From DASTCZ01 sp035308165 (GTDB taxonomy: Bacteria; Acidobacteriota; Terriglobia; Acidiferrales; UBA7541), in contig DATGHC010000015.1 of the NCBI GenBank assembly GCA_035308165.1, positions 1 through 64,000 on the forward strand: a DNA stretch of 64,000 nucleotides, read 5' to 3'. The position numbers and the translations under genes were made by a program. Shown in pieces: positions 13,948 to 23,200 of this stretch. The first letter of the stretch is position 1. Each line of letters opens with the position of its first letter. Under the pieces are notes generated by a model. It saw only the letters and a program-made list of their open reading frames with translations. It ran no database searches and was not told the origin of the DNA.

Positions 13948-16900
13948 TAGCGGCTGATTCCGCTTCGCGCAGGGCCTGCCGCACAACTCTCCAGAAACTA
14001 TCCACCTCAAACGGCTTTTGAATGTGGGGAGAGCCGCTGCGTTCCAGCAGCTGCGCCGATTCGGCGGCGCTGGCATCCGACATCGTAAACACAATTCTTT
14101 GTGCCAAATCTGGGCGATTTTCGCAGATCCAATCATAGAGAGAATTCGTTGAGATTTCACCAGGCATCTTCATATCTGTAACGATGAGGTCCACTTGTTC
14201 CTTCTGCAAAATCTCCAATGCTTCCTTGCCGTTTCGCGCCAGAATCACGGACAGGTAGCGTCCCTCCAGGATCGCTCTTTCCAACTCCAGAATTGATTCT
14301 TCGTCGTCAACCAGCAGGACCCGGCCCGCCGTCGAAATCTGCTCCGCGCCATTCGCGTCGAAATCTCCGTTTGATTTGCCCACCGACAGAACGGGGAGGG
14401 ACACCGTCACAGCGGCCCCTTTTCCGGGTATGTTTTGCACGGAGATTTCGCCGCCGTGCTCGGTGACGATTCCATAGCAAATACTCAATCCCAGCCCGGT
14501 CCCCTTCCCGACGGCCTTGGTTGTATAGAATGGGTCGAACACACGGTGGGTGTCTTGAATTCCTGGACCACTGTCCACAAACTCGGCCACGATTCGCCCT
14601 TGATCATTTCCAGTGCGCACCCAGATGTCGCCCCGATCGGATCGTTCGAGGATCGCGTCAACCGCATTATTCAATATATTAAGGAAAACTTGTTGGAGCT
14701 GGTGGGCATCGGCGCCCGTAAGAGGAAGGTCTCTATGAAACTCGCGGTGAACCTGAATATTGTTGACGCGCAAATCATATTCGCGCAGGGAGATAGTATC
14801 CTCGACAACTTGGTTGATCCGCACCGGGAGCCGCTCAGGCTTTTGTTGACGCGCGAAACTGAGCAGGTTATTTACGATTCGATGCGTGCGGCGCGCCTGT
14901 TTGTGAAGCTTTTCCACGTAATCCGCGCCCCGCTCATTCACATGATCGCTCGCGGCCAACAACTGGCTGTATCCCAGAATCGCGGTCAGAGGGTTATTCA
15001 GTTCGTGCGCCACGCCGGAGATCAGCTGTCCAATCGCGGCCATTTTCTCGCTTTGCAGAAGCTGTTCCTGAGTCCGCCGCAAATTCTCATATGCTTCACG
15101 CGTTTCATCCAGGAGGAGCATTTTTTCAATGGATGCGGCAATTTGATTGCCCACGGAGGCCAGCAAATTGATTTCCGCGCTGGAAAAATCCCGGAACTTC
15201 CGATTGCCAAGCAATAAACAGCCGGCTGGCCGGTCTTTTGACCAAAGCAATACAAAATTCAAGACCTCCAGGCCTTCTTTCTGTTGAAAATCCCGAAAAA
15301 CCTGGGGCAGAGGCAATCCAGAAGCTGAAAGCACAGTCGCATGCACTGCTTTTATGTGCTCGAGCAAGTCAGGAGGCATCTCCACGTCTGGAAAGCTGTG
15401 CGCAAATTCGGAGCGCAGTCCGGAAGCGGCTGTTCTGCGCAGTATCCCGGTCTCCGGTTCCATCAGGAATATCGAGCCGATTTCAGTGCCGAATAAATCG
15501 ACGACTTGACGGAGGGCGCGCTCCAAGAGCTCTTCCAAACCAAGAGGCTGGTTGAGCGTTTGCCCAATCGAATTCAGGATCATCAGCTCCCGGTTTCGCC
15601 TGCGAATCTCCTGCTCCGCATTCTTTCGCTCGGTTACGTCCAGCACAAAACCCTGGAAAGAGATGATCTTACCCGTGGTATCACGCGTCACAACGCTGGA
15701 TTCCAGCAGGGTAATAATCTCTCCATCGCGCCTCAACATCTGGAATTCAAAGTCGTTTACAGCACCGTGTTCGCGGAGAAGTTTTTGCAGACGTGTGCGG
15801 TCCGCGGGATTGACATACAGGCTGGAGGCAATGTCCTTCACGGCCATCAATTCTTCGCGGCTTTCGTAGCCCAACATCCGGCGGAAGGCGTCGTTAAAAT
15901 CCTGGAAATGTCCCTCGGGGCTTGAAATGAACACGCCCTCTTGCATGTTGGTGATCAACGACCGGTATTTTTCCTCGGCTTGCTGGCGGTCGGTAATGTC
16001 TTTCAGGACGTGAACCACGCCCAAGCGGCGGCCAGAGGGATCATGAAAGTCGGAATTGGATGCGAGAAGGTATCCCTCCAACCCCGGATCGGGCTTGGTG
16101 CCCTTGCCGAGGACGCCCTCACAATACGGACACAACGACCAGCGCGCTCCCTCCGTGCGCAGTATTTCCGAGACGGGCCGCCCGCACAGGTCATCGGAGG
16201 ATTTCTTGAGGCGCGACGCGAGCGCCAGATTCACTCGAACCACGGTTCCGGATTCATCGTGAACGAGAATCGGGTCGCCTATGGAGTCGAAGGTGTAGGA
16301 CCATTGTCTCTCCGCCGCAGCAGCGTGCTCGAAGAGTTTCAAGTTCTGGATGGTCAGACCCAGAAGGTTTGCAACATTTACTAAGAAGTCAATCTCGTCC
16401 GCTTGAAAGCGCCTGGGCGTGGACGACCCGATCCCCAGGACGCCGACCGGACCGTCCTTGCCGGGCAAACGGACATAAGTTACGTCCGATAGGTGTTCTG
16501 CTTCCATTCGCTCCCGCAGCGCTGCGGGAGCGTTCTTCCGGTCGTAACAAATCCAGGTGGATTTTTGAACCAGCAGGGCGTTTGCCCAGGGTTCGGTGGC
16601 TATCGGAACAAGTTGACGTTCCGCTGCCCCTCTACGTAATCCAACTTGTGCGTGGCATTCAAGTTCCGCTGTATCCCCAGTGCCCACCAATAACCGCGCC
16701 ACGCCATGCGTTGCACCCACAGCTTCCACAAGACTTTCCAAAACTTGCTGAAGGACTTCGTCTACGCTCAGGGTCTGTGTGCTTGCGGTAGTGATCAGGG
16801 TCAAACGGCGCAGTTTGTCGTTGAGGTCTTTCAATCTCGTATGGCTTGTTTCCAGAATCAACACCGCCATACCAACTCCCAGTGCAACATACAAGAGGGA

Positions 16901-17500
16901 TCCGAATGCCGTGCGCAGCGAATAAAATTCTTGCCCCGGCCAGAATGGGCGGTCCAACTGGTGCAACCCAATCAGCAGAAGGGCCGCCGCCATCAAGGTA
17001 ATTCCCCGCCCGGAATGTTTTTTCTGCGAACGCCAAAGGATTATTCCTGATGCGAGGCTGGTGATGCTGGCGAGAACTGCCGGGGTCCAACGCACCGGAA
17101 ACGACGCCGTGTGGCCCTGCCAGGCCAACGACATGGAAACGGCGCTCCCGAAAAAGGACCAGATCCAGAGCGCGCGGATATTTTTTTCCAGGTGCAAGTA
17201 TTTGAGCACCGCGGCCAGAAAAAATGCCGATGCCAAAAACAAACACACCGGAATCAAAGCAAATGCCAAGCGGCTGCCGCGCAATTGTTGAATTAGCCCG
17301 GTAACGCTGCCCACTGTCAAAAATGCCCAGCCCACCACCCAGTAGCGCAGGAAATTCGCCTTAACGTCTTTGTATAGAATGAGGTACAGAACCATCAAAA
17401 TCAGGTAAGCTGCCACCTCAAAGAATGCCAGGGCCATCTGACCCTGACCGCTGACGGGCGACATCAATTCTGAGCCGAATTGGCTTGCGCTTGAAAGCAC
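13934..17500 (-). CDS. Hybrid sensor histidine kinase (7TM-GAF-PAS-PAS-GAF-HisKA-HATPase-REC)
   Basis: A 1188-residue membrane kinase. Residues 1-220 contain about seven membrane helices. Then: GAF (about 235-395), PAS (400-515, SIGDPILVHDESG), PAS with PAC (516-640, ITNMQEGVFISSPEG), a second GAF (650-800, IGQTLNQPLGLEELL), HisKA with the H-box GVAHELNNPLTAILGYSQLL, HATPase (N-box NILNNAVDAI, G-boxes DSGPGI and GKGTGLGLSI) and a C-terminal receiver (LLVDDEE, phosphoacceptor Asp in IVTDMKMPG). It is a hybrid kinase for an unknown membrane or redox signal. It is divergent from the REC-HD-GYP gene (123-base gap), a likely functional partner. A shorter start at 17464 is possible. Confidence 0.92.
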   Translation of the reverse strand: MLSSASQFGSELMSPVSGQGQMALAFFEVAAYLILMVLYLILYKDVKANFLRYWVVGWAFLTVGSVTGLIQQLRGSRLAFALIPVCLFLASAFFLAAVLKYLHLEKNIRALWIWSFFGSAVSMSLAWQGHTASFPVRWTPAVLASITSLASGIILWRSQKKHSGRGITLMAAALLLIGLHQLDRPFWPGQEFYSLRTAFGSLLYVALGVGMAVLILETSHTRLKDLNDKLRRLTLITTASTQTLSVDEVLQQVLESLVEAVGATHGVARLLVGTGDTAELECHAQVGLRRGAAERQLVPIATEPWANALLVQKSTWICYDRKNAPAALRERMEAEHLSDVTYVRLPGKDGPVGVLGIGSSTPRRFQADEIDFLVNVANLLGLTIQNLKLFEHAAAAERQWSYTFDSIGDPILVHDESGTVVRVNLALASRLKKSSDDLCGRPVSEILRTEGARWSLCPYCEGVLGKGTKPDPGLEGYLLASNSDFHDPSGRRLGVVHVLKDITDRQQAEEKYRSLITNMQEGVFISSPEGHFQDFNDAFRRMLGYESREELMAVKDIASSLYVNPADRTRLQKLLREHGAVNDFEFQMLRRDGEIITLLESSVVTRDTTGKIISFQGFVLDVTERKNAEQEIRRRNRELMILNSIGQTLNQPLGLEELLERALRQVVDLFGTEIGSIFLMEPETGILRRTAASGLRSEFAHSFPDVEMPPDLLEHIKAVHATVLSASGLPLPQVFRDFQQKEGLEVLNFVLLWSKDRPAGCLLLGNRKFRDFSSAEINLLASVGNQIAASIEKMLLLDETREAYENLRRTQEQLLQSEKMAAIGQLISGVAHELNNPLTAILGYSQLLAASDHVNERGADYVEKLHKQARRTHRIVNNLLSFARQQKPERLPVRINQVVEDTISLREYDLRVNNIQVHREFHRDLPLTGADAHQLQQVFLNILNNAVDAILERSDRGDIWVRTGNDQGRIVAEFVDSGPGIQDTHRVFDPFYTTKAVGKGTGLGLSICYGIVTEHGGEISVQNIPGKGAAVTVSLPVLSVGKSNGDFDANGAEQISTAGRVLLVDDEESILELERAILEGRYLSVILARNGKEALEILQKEQVDLIVTDMKMPGEISTNSLYDWICENRPDLAQRIVFTMSDASAAESAQLLERSGSPHIQKPFEVDSFWRVVRQALREAESAAITKS

Positions 17501-17613
17501 CAGAAACTCGAACCGCAGTATAAGGACCGCACACCCGGGGACAGACAGGTAGCAAACCTAGCACGCAGTTTGAGAAATGAACAACAGACCGAAAGTGCTA
17601 GTGTGACGTGCCG

Positions 17614-17619
17614 TATAAT
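17614..17619 (+). promoter_or_regulatory. -10 element (TATAAT) for the HD-GYP gene
   Basis: A perfect TATAAT lies four bases before the ATG at 17624. If used, transcription would start at or beside the AUG, giving a leaderless mRNA; no Shine-Dalgarno sequence is present. No good -35 hexamer at 17-bp spacing. Confidence 0.4.
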
Positions 17620-17623
17620 AGCT

Positions 17624-18718
17624 ATGAGTGGAGAACCAGTGGGCGGCGAGAAGATCCTGATTGTTGATGATGAAGAGGCAATCCGCGAAGTGGTTTCCAC
17701 TTTGCTTGACTCCCAGGGATACCAGTGCATGACCATGGCCAACGGCCGCCTGGCATCAGATTATCTGAAGAGTAATACTCCCGATCTGGTGCTCAGCGAT
17801 ATGGTGATGCCCGAGATGGACGGGCTGCGGTTGCTGGAATGGATCCATGATTACGACAAGGATATCCCGGTCATCATGGTCACGGCCATGCATGATCTTT
17901 CCACAGCGCTGGAAGCCATCCGGCGGGGCGCATACGATTACATCCTGAAACCGTTTGAGAAGGATCAGCTCTATATGGGTGTGCGGCGGGCTCTCGACCA
18001 TCGCCGCCTGCTGCTTGAGAATCGCCATTACCAGCGCGACCTCGAAAAACTGGTCGAACATCGCACTGCCGAGCTTCAGAAGGCGCTGGACCAACTGGAA
18101 AGGTCCTACGACGATACCCTGGAGGCCCTTGGGGGCGCTCTGGACCTTAAGGACGCCGAAACGGAGGGTCACTGCAAGCGTGTGACGGCTTTCACGCTTG
18201 CCATTGCCAGAGAATTAAAAGTGGACCTGGCTCACCTTCCTGAAATTGCCCGCGGAGCTTTCTTGCACGACATTGGAAAGATGGCTATTCCCGACAACAT
18301 CCTGCGAAAGCCGGGTCCCCTCACCCCGGAAGAGCAGGAAATTATGCGCACGCATTGTGATATCGGTTATGGAATGCTCAGCCGGGTGCCCTTTTTGCGT
18401 GATGTCGCCAAGATAGTGCTCGCGCATCAGGAGCGGTTTGACGGCACTGGCTACCCGCGCGGCCTGAAGGGTGAGGAAATACCGCTGGGGGCGCGCATCT
18501 TTGCGGTCGCCGATACACTGGACGCCATGACCTCTGATCGCCCCTATCGATCCGCGCTTTCGCTCGAGCAGGCAAAAGCGGAAATCCGAAGATGTACTGG
18601 CACGCAATTTGATCCAAAGGTGGTTGAGGCTTTTTTCGCCTTGCCGGACTCCATTTGGAAGGAGCTTCGCGCCAATGCGGCTGTACCCTTTCGGTTGGCT
18701 TATTTGAAGAGTCTTTAA
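17624..18718 (+). CDS. Response regulator with HD-GYP domain (c-di-GMP phosphodiesterase type)
   Basis: A 364-residue protein. Residues 8-125 are a receiver domain (ILIVDDEEAIREV, phosphoacceptor in LVLSDMVMPEMDG, signature KPF). A coiled-coil linker (about 140-180) leads to an HD-GYP domain (about 185-345): FLHDIGKMAIPD, HQERFDGTGYPRGL and ADTLDAMTSDRPYR are all present, so it should hydrolyse cyclic di-GMP or a related dinucleotide. The start at 17624 matches the receiver domain; the 18-codon upstream extension is unlikely. Divergent from the hybrid kinase at 13934-17500, which may phosphorylate it. Confidence 0.92.
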   Translation: MSGEPVGGEKILIVDDEEAIREVVSTLLDSQGYQCMTMANGRLASDYLKSNTPDLVLSDMVMPEMDGLRLLEWIHDYDKDIPVIMVTAMHDLSTALEAIRRGAYDYILKPFEKDQLYMGVRRALDHRRLLLENRHYQRDLEKLVEHRTAELQKALDQLERSYDDTLEALGGALDLKDAETEGHCKRVTAFTLAIARELKVDLAHLPEIARGAFLHDIGKMAIPDNILRKPGPLTPEEQEIMRTHCDIGYGMLSRVPFLRDVAKIVLAHQERFDGTGYPRGLKGEEIPLGARIFAVADTLDAMTSDRPYRSALSLEQAKAEIRRCTGTQFDPKVVEAFFALPDSIWKELRANAAVPFRLAYLKSL

Positions 18719-18799
18719 ACACCACGACGATTGGCGATCCGGGTCTCTTGCGGATGGTTAGTCGTCGCGATATTATGCGCGCAGAGGAAACTTTAAGAG

Positions 18800-19054
18800 A
18801 TGGCTTTGGTTCCGATTAAGACGGCGTCAACAACAGGCTATTGTGATTGCATTCATGGTTGTTATGAGCTGGCCAGTTTGCGCGATGAGGAGACGGGGAA
18901 AGGATATTGCCCGGCCTGTGCGAAGGATCATTTGGAGATGAACCGCGGCATCGGCTTGCCTCACCCGGCCCCCTCGCATTCGCCGATGGAAAAGCCCCCG
19001 GCAAACTCGCCGCACCTTCCCGAGCCCGCCGATCCTCCCGGCCGGCTACGCTAA
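18800..19054 (+). CDS. Small Cys-containing hypothetical protein
   Basis: An 84-residue protein. The first 45 residues carry a CDC-x3-C ... C-x2-C set (YCDCIHGCYELASL and YCPACAKDHL) that suggests a small zinc ribbon; the last 30 residues are Pro/Ser-rich and probably disordered. A weak TAAGAGA ribosome site precedes ATG 18800. No neighbour in the same direction, so the role is unknown. Confidence 0.5.
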   Translation: MALVPIKTASTTGYCDCIHGCYELASLRDEETGKGYCPACAKDHLEMNRGIGLPHPAPSHSPMEKPPANSPHLPEPADPPGRLR

Positions 19055-19120
19055 GCTAGAAAACATCGCCGATTCACGTAAGATTCCGCTGGGAGATTCA
19101 GGTACATCCAGCCAGGTTGG

Positions 19121-20098
19121 CTAATGGCCTTGCGATTTTGCCATTTCCTGGCGCATGCGCTGCATGGTGGCGATTATTGTCGGTCGGCTCGGGGAATCCT
19201 GCGGTACGAGCTTTAAGTAGGCGTCAAATGCCTCAAGCGCCTTCGGGAATTCGCCTGTGCTGGCATAAAGCTTGCCGAGGTAGAGGTCCAATCCTGCTTC
19301 ATCAGCGCCTTTGTTCCTGCGCGCGGCAAGCAATTCGGCTTCGGCCTCGCTGAATTTTCCGGTCTCCACTAATGCTGCGCCGAGCTGCAAATGCGCCTCG
19401 CCTCGCGTGGGCTGCAATAGCAGTGACTCTTTAAGAGGAGGGATTGCATCCTCATATTTCGCCTGATGAACCAGGTCGATTCCGAGATTCTCCAGCAATG
19501 TCGCTGACTTAGGTGTAGCTTCCAACCCTTTGCGAAAAACCTGCTCGGCATTGGGGTATTTGTGCTCCCGCATCAGTATCACTCCCAGATCGTTAAACGC
19601 AGTTGCGTATTTGGGGTCGGCGTCAGTGGCTTGTCGAAGTAGTTTTTCGGCCTCCTCCGCTTTGCCCTCCTGGAACGCCTTGATTCCGTCGTCATGCCAT
19701 CCTTCCACCTGTGGTTTTGGTTTGTAGGGAGAGGGCCTGGCTGGCTTGGATACTGTCAATGGAGCCAAATAGAATCGCGGGTCAGCGAATTGATCAGGGA
19801 TGAATTCAATTTGAGTGTCGCCCCAAACGGTTTCGTTACTGGGTACAAAAATTGTGTAACTGATATCGCTGATCAAGCGCTCGAGAATGAAGCGGCCGTG
19901 AGAATCCGTGAACCGAAGATCATACGACCCATCGGTTCCTCTTAATTCGAACCGAATGGATTCAGTCGGGGTGTTTCCATCCGGCAAGAAAATCTGACCG
20001 TGAACGTCGGTGGTTCTTGTAATTACTTGCGCTGAAGCTGGCCCTGCGACCCAGGTCGAAACCAAGATCATAATGAGGACGAGATAGTGGATCTTCAT
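19121..20098 (-). CDS. Secreted TPR protein with carboxypeptidase-regulatory-like domain
   Basis: A 325-residue protein. Signal peptide 1-23 (MKIHYLVLIMILVSTWVAGPASAQ). Residues about 30-105 form a beta-sandwich of the carboxypeptidase-regulatory type (VHGQIFLPDG ... FELRGTDGSYDLRFTDSHGRFIL). Residues about 120-310 hold four to five tetratricopeptide repeats (GIKAFQEGKAEEAEKLLRQA, AFNDLGVILMREHKYPNAEQVF, TLLENLGIDLVHQAKYEDAI). ATG 20098 is preceded by GGGAGGT; a longer frame to 20176 has no signal peptide. It lies after the terminator of the TonB-dependent receptor gene and is probably a separate unit. Confidence 0.8.
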   Translation of the reverse strand: MKIHYLVLIMILVSTWVAGPASAQVITRTTDVHGQIFLPDGNTPTESIRFELRGTDGSYDLRFTDSHGRFILERLISDISYTIFVPSNETVWGDTQIEFIPDQFADPRFYLAPLTVSKPARPSPYKPKPQVEGWHDDGIKAFQEGKAEEAEKLLRQATDADPKYATAFNDLGVILMREHKYPNAEQVFRKGLEATPKSATLLENLGIDLVHQAKYEDAIPPLKESLLLQPTRGEAHLQLGAALVETGKFSEAEAELLAARRNKGADEAGLDLYLGKLYASTGEFPKALEAFDAYLKLVPQDSPSRPTIIATMQRMRQEMAKSQGH

Positions 20099-20175
20099 TC
20101 TGACCTCCCATACGCGACAGGAAACCATACGAAAGGGATTATAGGCCAGTGCTGAGACATCTCCGAACCCGAGCA

Positions 20176-20242
20176 AAAAAACGGGGGTGGCTCGTTTGAG
20201 CCACCCCCGCCGAAGCCGTGAACCCCGAGTTTCGACCGGGGT
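20176..20242 (-). terminator. Strong intrinsic terminator of the TonB-dependent receptor gene
   Basis: CGGGGGTGGCTC (20182-20193), loop GTTT, and GAGCCACCCCCG (20198-20209) give a 12-bp stem. On the minus strand it is followed by seven T residues. A smaller 6-bp hairpin (ACCCCG at 20222-20227, CGGGGT at 20237-20242) lies between it and the receptor stop codon. Confidence 0.85.
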
Positions 20243-20250
20243 CCGCCGGA

Positions 20251-23200
20251 TTAGAAGTTAACTCTAGCAACCAATTGAACGATGCGTCCGCCCGGATCCT
20301 GAGTCGTGTTGATGTCCGAGTAGGCGCCGTTCGTTGAATTGCTGCCCATCTGCCCGAAGTTATGGAATGACCCGTTCGACTGCACACCCGTCGTGTTGAT
20401 CGAGCAGGGTGAAGTGCCAACGCCGCAGGCCCAATAGAAGTCTGCGTCATTAAAGGCATTCAGGGCTTCCATGCGGATTTCCAGGTTCACACGTTCCGTA
20501 ATTTTGGTGGTTTTCACCAAGCTGATGTCCGCACGGAAGAATGAGGGGCCCGTAAAGAAAGGTTTGCCGCACAGTCCGCCGGGTCCCGCCGAATTGCAAG
20601 GCTGGAAAACTGCGGAACTCGCGGTCCCGCCGGGGCCCAGCAAGCTGTTCGGTACCCAACCAACTGCCACACCCGGGAATTGGGTTTTATTGGTGGTGAA
20701 CAGAGACTGAATTTGGTTTACGGTCATCCCGAGCAGGTTGATGCCAGGGTCATTTTGGTTAAACGTGTTTCCGTTGCTCACGCCGCTCGCAACCAGAACC
20801 GGCTGACCAGTCTGGAAACGCGTGATCGTGTTCACTTCCCACCCGCCGATAAGCCGGTTGACGACCCCGTTGCTTGAGCTCAAACGGTGGTTTGGCCCGA
20901 ACGGAAGTTCGTAAATGGCCTGGGCCTTGAGGGCGTGCCGTGTGTCGAACGGCGCCGGGCCCTTATCGTGTTCTGGGTTTCGAAGAGTCGTGAATCCATT
21001 GAAATTGATTGAGCTATTGACTTGATAGTCCGTCAACGACTTCGCAAAGGAGTAGTTCACATCGAACTGCAACCCATGCGATGGTCGGTGGCGCAAGTCA
21101 ATAATCAGCGCGTTGTAAGTGGATTGCGCTCCATTGGTCAGAACAAATGCGCCCCCGGTGGCTTGAGGGTTCACGATGAAATAGTTTGAGGGCAACCCGG
21201 CCGCAATCAGATTCTTCGTAAACGTGGCTGCGCCGCCGCTGCTGCCTTCGCCACCGAGTGAGGTGGCCATCGAACCTGAACCGTTGTTCAGAAGTTGAGT
21301 GACCAGAGTCGAGTTTGCGAAAAGGGACGACGTCTGGGGGCCCGCTTGTGATCCGGTGAATGCACCCGTAAGGACCGGCAGAGTTATCTGACCTGCCAAT
21401 CCGAAATCACCAAACGAGCTTGCCGTTGGACTTGCGACCCCGGCAGTCGCCTGTGCCGCTTTGCAGGCAGTCGCGTTCGCTAGGCAAATCGCCAAGTTAC
21501 TCTGCGCGTGCTGGAACTCGGTCAGGAAGCCGTTTTCGAAAATATTCACTTCGTTCAGGTCGAATTGATCCCACAGCCCAACGCCATGGTTGGCCTGGTA
21601 ACGGACTTCCAGAACCATATTAGAGGTGAGTTCACGTTGAACCCCGGCGTTCCAGGATTCAATCATGGGCGGTTTCAGGTTCGGGTCGAATACGTTGACG
21701 GCGTTCCCGAGTGTGGGGGACAGCGCAAACTGTGAACTAAAGGATGTGGGACCATTTACGTAAGGAAGTCCGCCCGGTTGACCCGTGAAGATGGATCCTG
21801 CGGGGGTTGTCCCAGTTGTCGGTGCCCCGAAGAAAACGCTGCCCGGGATAAACGTGCCGTTCGCCACGCTGTTCCCTGAGGCGAGATTGGCAGATGATGC
21901 TTGGCTGGCAAAATAGCCGGGGTCGCCTTGCGAGATTCCGAAGTAGGAGTTTATTCCTTCGCGGCTATAGGCAATGCTGAATCCGGAACGGATTACCGTC
22001 TTGCCCGGTCCGCCAAGAATGTGCTTCAGCATCGAGTTGTCGGAGCTTGGTTGCCAGGCCATGCCAACGCTCGGAGCAAGCGCGCGGTAGTACTTGTTGT
22101 ACCAGCTCTTGCCCAAATCGTTGGTGTAGTTGATGGTCGAATTGAATCCAGGCCCTCCGGCAGCACCTGGGGAGAACAAGTTCCCGGGGCCGGAAACACC
22201 CCACACAGAATTGAAGTTGTTCATGAAATACTGGTTATTTCGGTCGGTCGGTGGGCCGTCATATTCCCATCGCAGACCATAGTTAAAGGTCAGCGTGGGG
22301 CGAATCCGCCAGCTGTCACCGCCGAAAAACCCGAGTTCTATTTTTCCGACGTTGTCGTTAATCGAGTGACCCGTCTGGTAGTTTCGAGTCACGGGATTGA
22401 AGCCCACTGAAGCGGAATAGCTTGTGACATCGCCGATGAGCGAGCCATATAGCCCGGCCGCATTGTTTAGCTGAGTCGTGCTGATATCAGGAAAGTTCGA
22501 TGTAGCGAAAATACTGTGCACCGGATCAAACGTGTTGACTCCCAACCCCAGAGTTCCGGCAGCCGGCGACTTGAAGAAGTCATTGTAGCGGATGTCAGTT
22601 TCATCAAATCCGAATTGGAATTGGTGAGTTCCGTGAGTCCATGAGAACGTGTCATGGATTTGTCCCAACGCTGTGTTGCGGCCCTGGGTGTTTCCGGCAG
22701 AAAGGAACAGTTGGCTTTCACCAGAAATACTGAACCTTACCGGCAGACCATTCCCAAAGTTGGTGTTGACCGTTGGGAAAAGGCCATTGATGACCTCGCC
22801 AAGCCCAAAATTCACAGGGGCCGACTGAATGCCCGCACGCAACTCGTTGCTCATATTCGTGCCAATCGTTCGCCGCCATGACAACACGAACAAGCTTCGG
22901 TTTGAGAGTTGCGAGCCCTGGCTGGTATTAAATGGAGCCACAGGATAGGTGGCCTGCTGACTGTTCAAAACGTCAGGAGCCGAGTCGTACCACGCATAGT
23001 GATAATCGAACTCGATGGTGTCTTTCTTGGTGGCGTTGAAATCGATCCGGGCATCGGGATACCTGCGCCAGCCCATTGTGGTGGCATTGTATTGAGCAGA
23101 GTCCTGATAGGGAGAAAGCGGCGAAATCGTAACACCTGCCGCTGTGCGAACCGTTTCCACTTCCGATTGAAGTTTCGCTATGTCAGGCTGAACCTGATTG

